Notes under the pieces: generated by a model
The model's database searches: none
Seen by the model: the letters and a program-made list of their open reading frames with translations, nothing else
What the model was told of the DNA's origin: nothing
Assembly (NCBI GenBank): GCA_003140655.1
Contig: PLKR01000184.1
Coordinates: forward strand, 3,552 to 9,751
Direction of reading: 5' to 3'
Length of the DNA: 6,200 bases
Source: Acidobacteriaceae bacterium
Lineage (GTDB): Bacteria > Acidobacteriota > Terriglobia > Terriglobales > Acidobacteriaceae
In this document: piece after piece, positions 6,171-6,200 of the stretch
How positions within the stretch are numbered: the first letter of the stretch is position 1
Layout: the number at the start of each line of letters is the position of its first letter
Translations under genes and position numbers: made by a program

Positions 6171-6200
6171 CCCGCTTTCCGTGGGATGACGCAGCGCATG

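Noticed and set aside
1..6200. CRISPR arrays, tRNA or rRNA genes, insertion sequences, toxin-antitoxin or defence genes
   Set aside because: I looked for these and saw no repeat-spacer pattern, cloverleaf, terminal inverted repeats or relevant protein motifs.

Overview
The window looks like chromosomal DNA from a Gram-negative, free-living bacterium, most plausibly an Acidobacteriota (Terriglobia/Acidobacteriaceae-like) species. That assignment is an inference from the style of the genes: exported WD40 propellers, DUF4097 repeat proteins, M13 neprilysin-like peptidases, Tat-exported intradiol dioxygenases and long TonB-family proteins often occur together in that phylum. It rests on no marker gene. 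Codon third positions are G/C-rich in all the main genes, and nothing suggests recent transfer: no transposase, integrase, tRNA, CRISPR or phage gene was found.

Layout, left to right. (1) At 26-181 on the minus strand there is a probable 51-residue single-pass membrane protein. It faces a divergent intergenic region (182-279) that holds a -10-like TATACT box. (2) At 280-906 (+) lies a compact Tat-exported intradiol ring-cleavage dioxygenase with all four iron ligands. It overlaps by one base (TGATG) an exported WD40 beta-propeller protein (906-1874), so the two should be co-transcribed and translationally coupled. (3) After a 145-base gap, 2020-2838 (+) encodes an exported DUF4097-type beta-helix protein built on seven [ST]GDG rungs. 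Its start is set by a GGAGG site. (4) After a 117-base gap with a small hairpin and another TATACT box, 2956-4992 (+) encodes a complete secreted M13 zinc metallopeptidase. (5) Converging on it with a 44-base gap, 5037-6170 (-) encodes a TonB-family energy transducer with an SxxxH transmembrane motif and a C-terminal TonB domain. Its frame stays open to the right edge of the window.

How the genes may work together. Every large gene here encodes a protein sent to or anchored in the cell envelope, so the window is a patch of envelope and periplasmic functions rather than one recognisable pathway. The only firm functional link is the dioxygenase/WD40 overlap. The peptidase (peptide degradation) and the TonB protein (energised outer-membrane uptake) could fit a scavenging lifestyle, but they converge and are not one operon. 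I did not find a clear previously undescribed multi-gene system. The items most worth a second look are the dioxygenase/propeller pair, the unannotated small membrane protein, and the regular GDG repeat protein.
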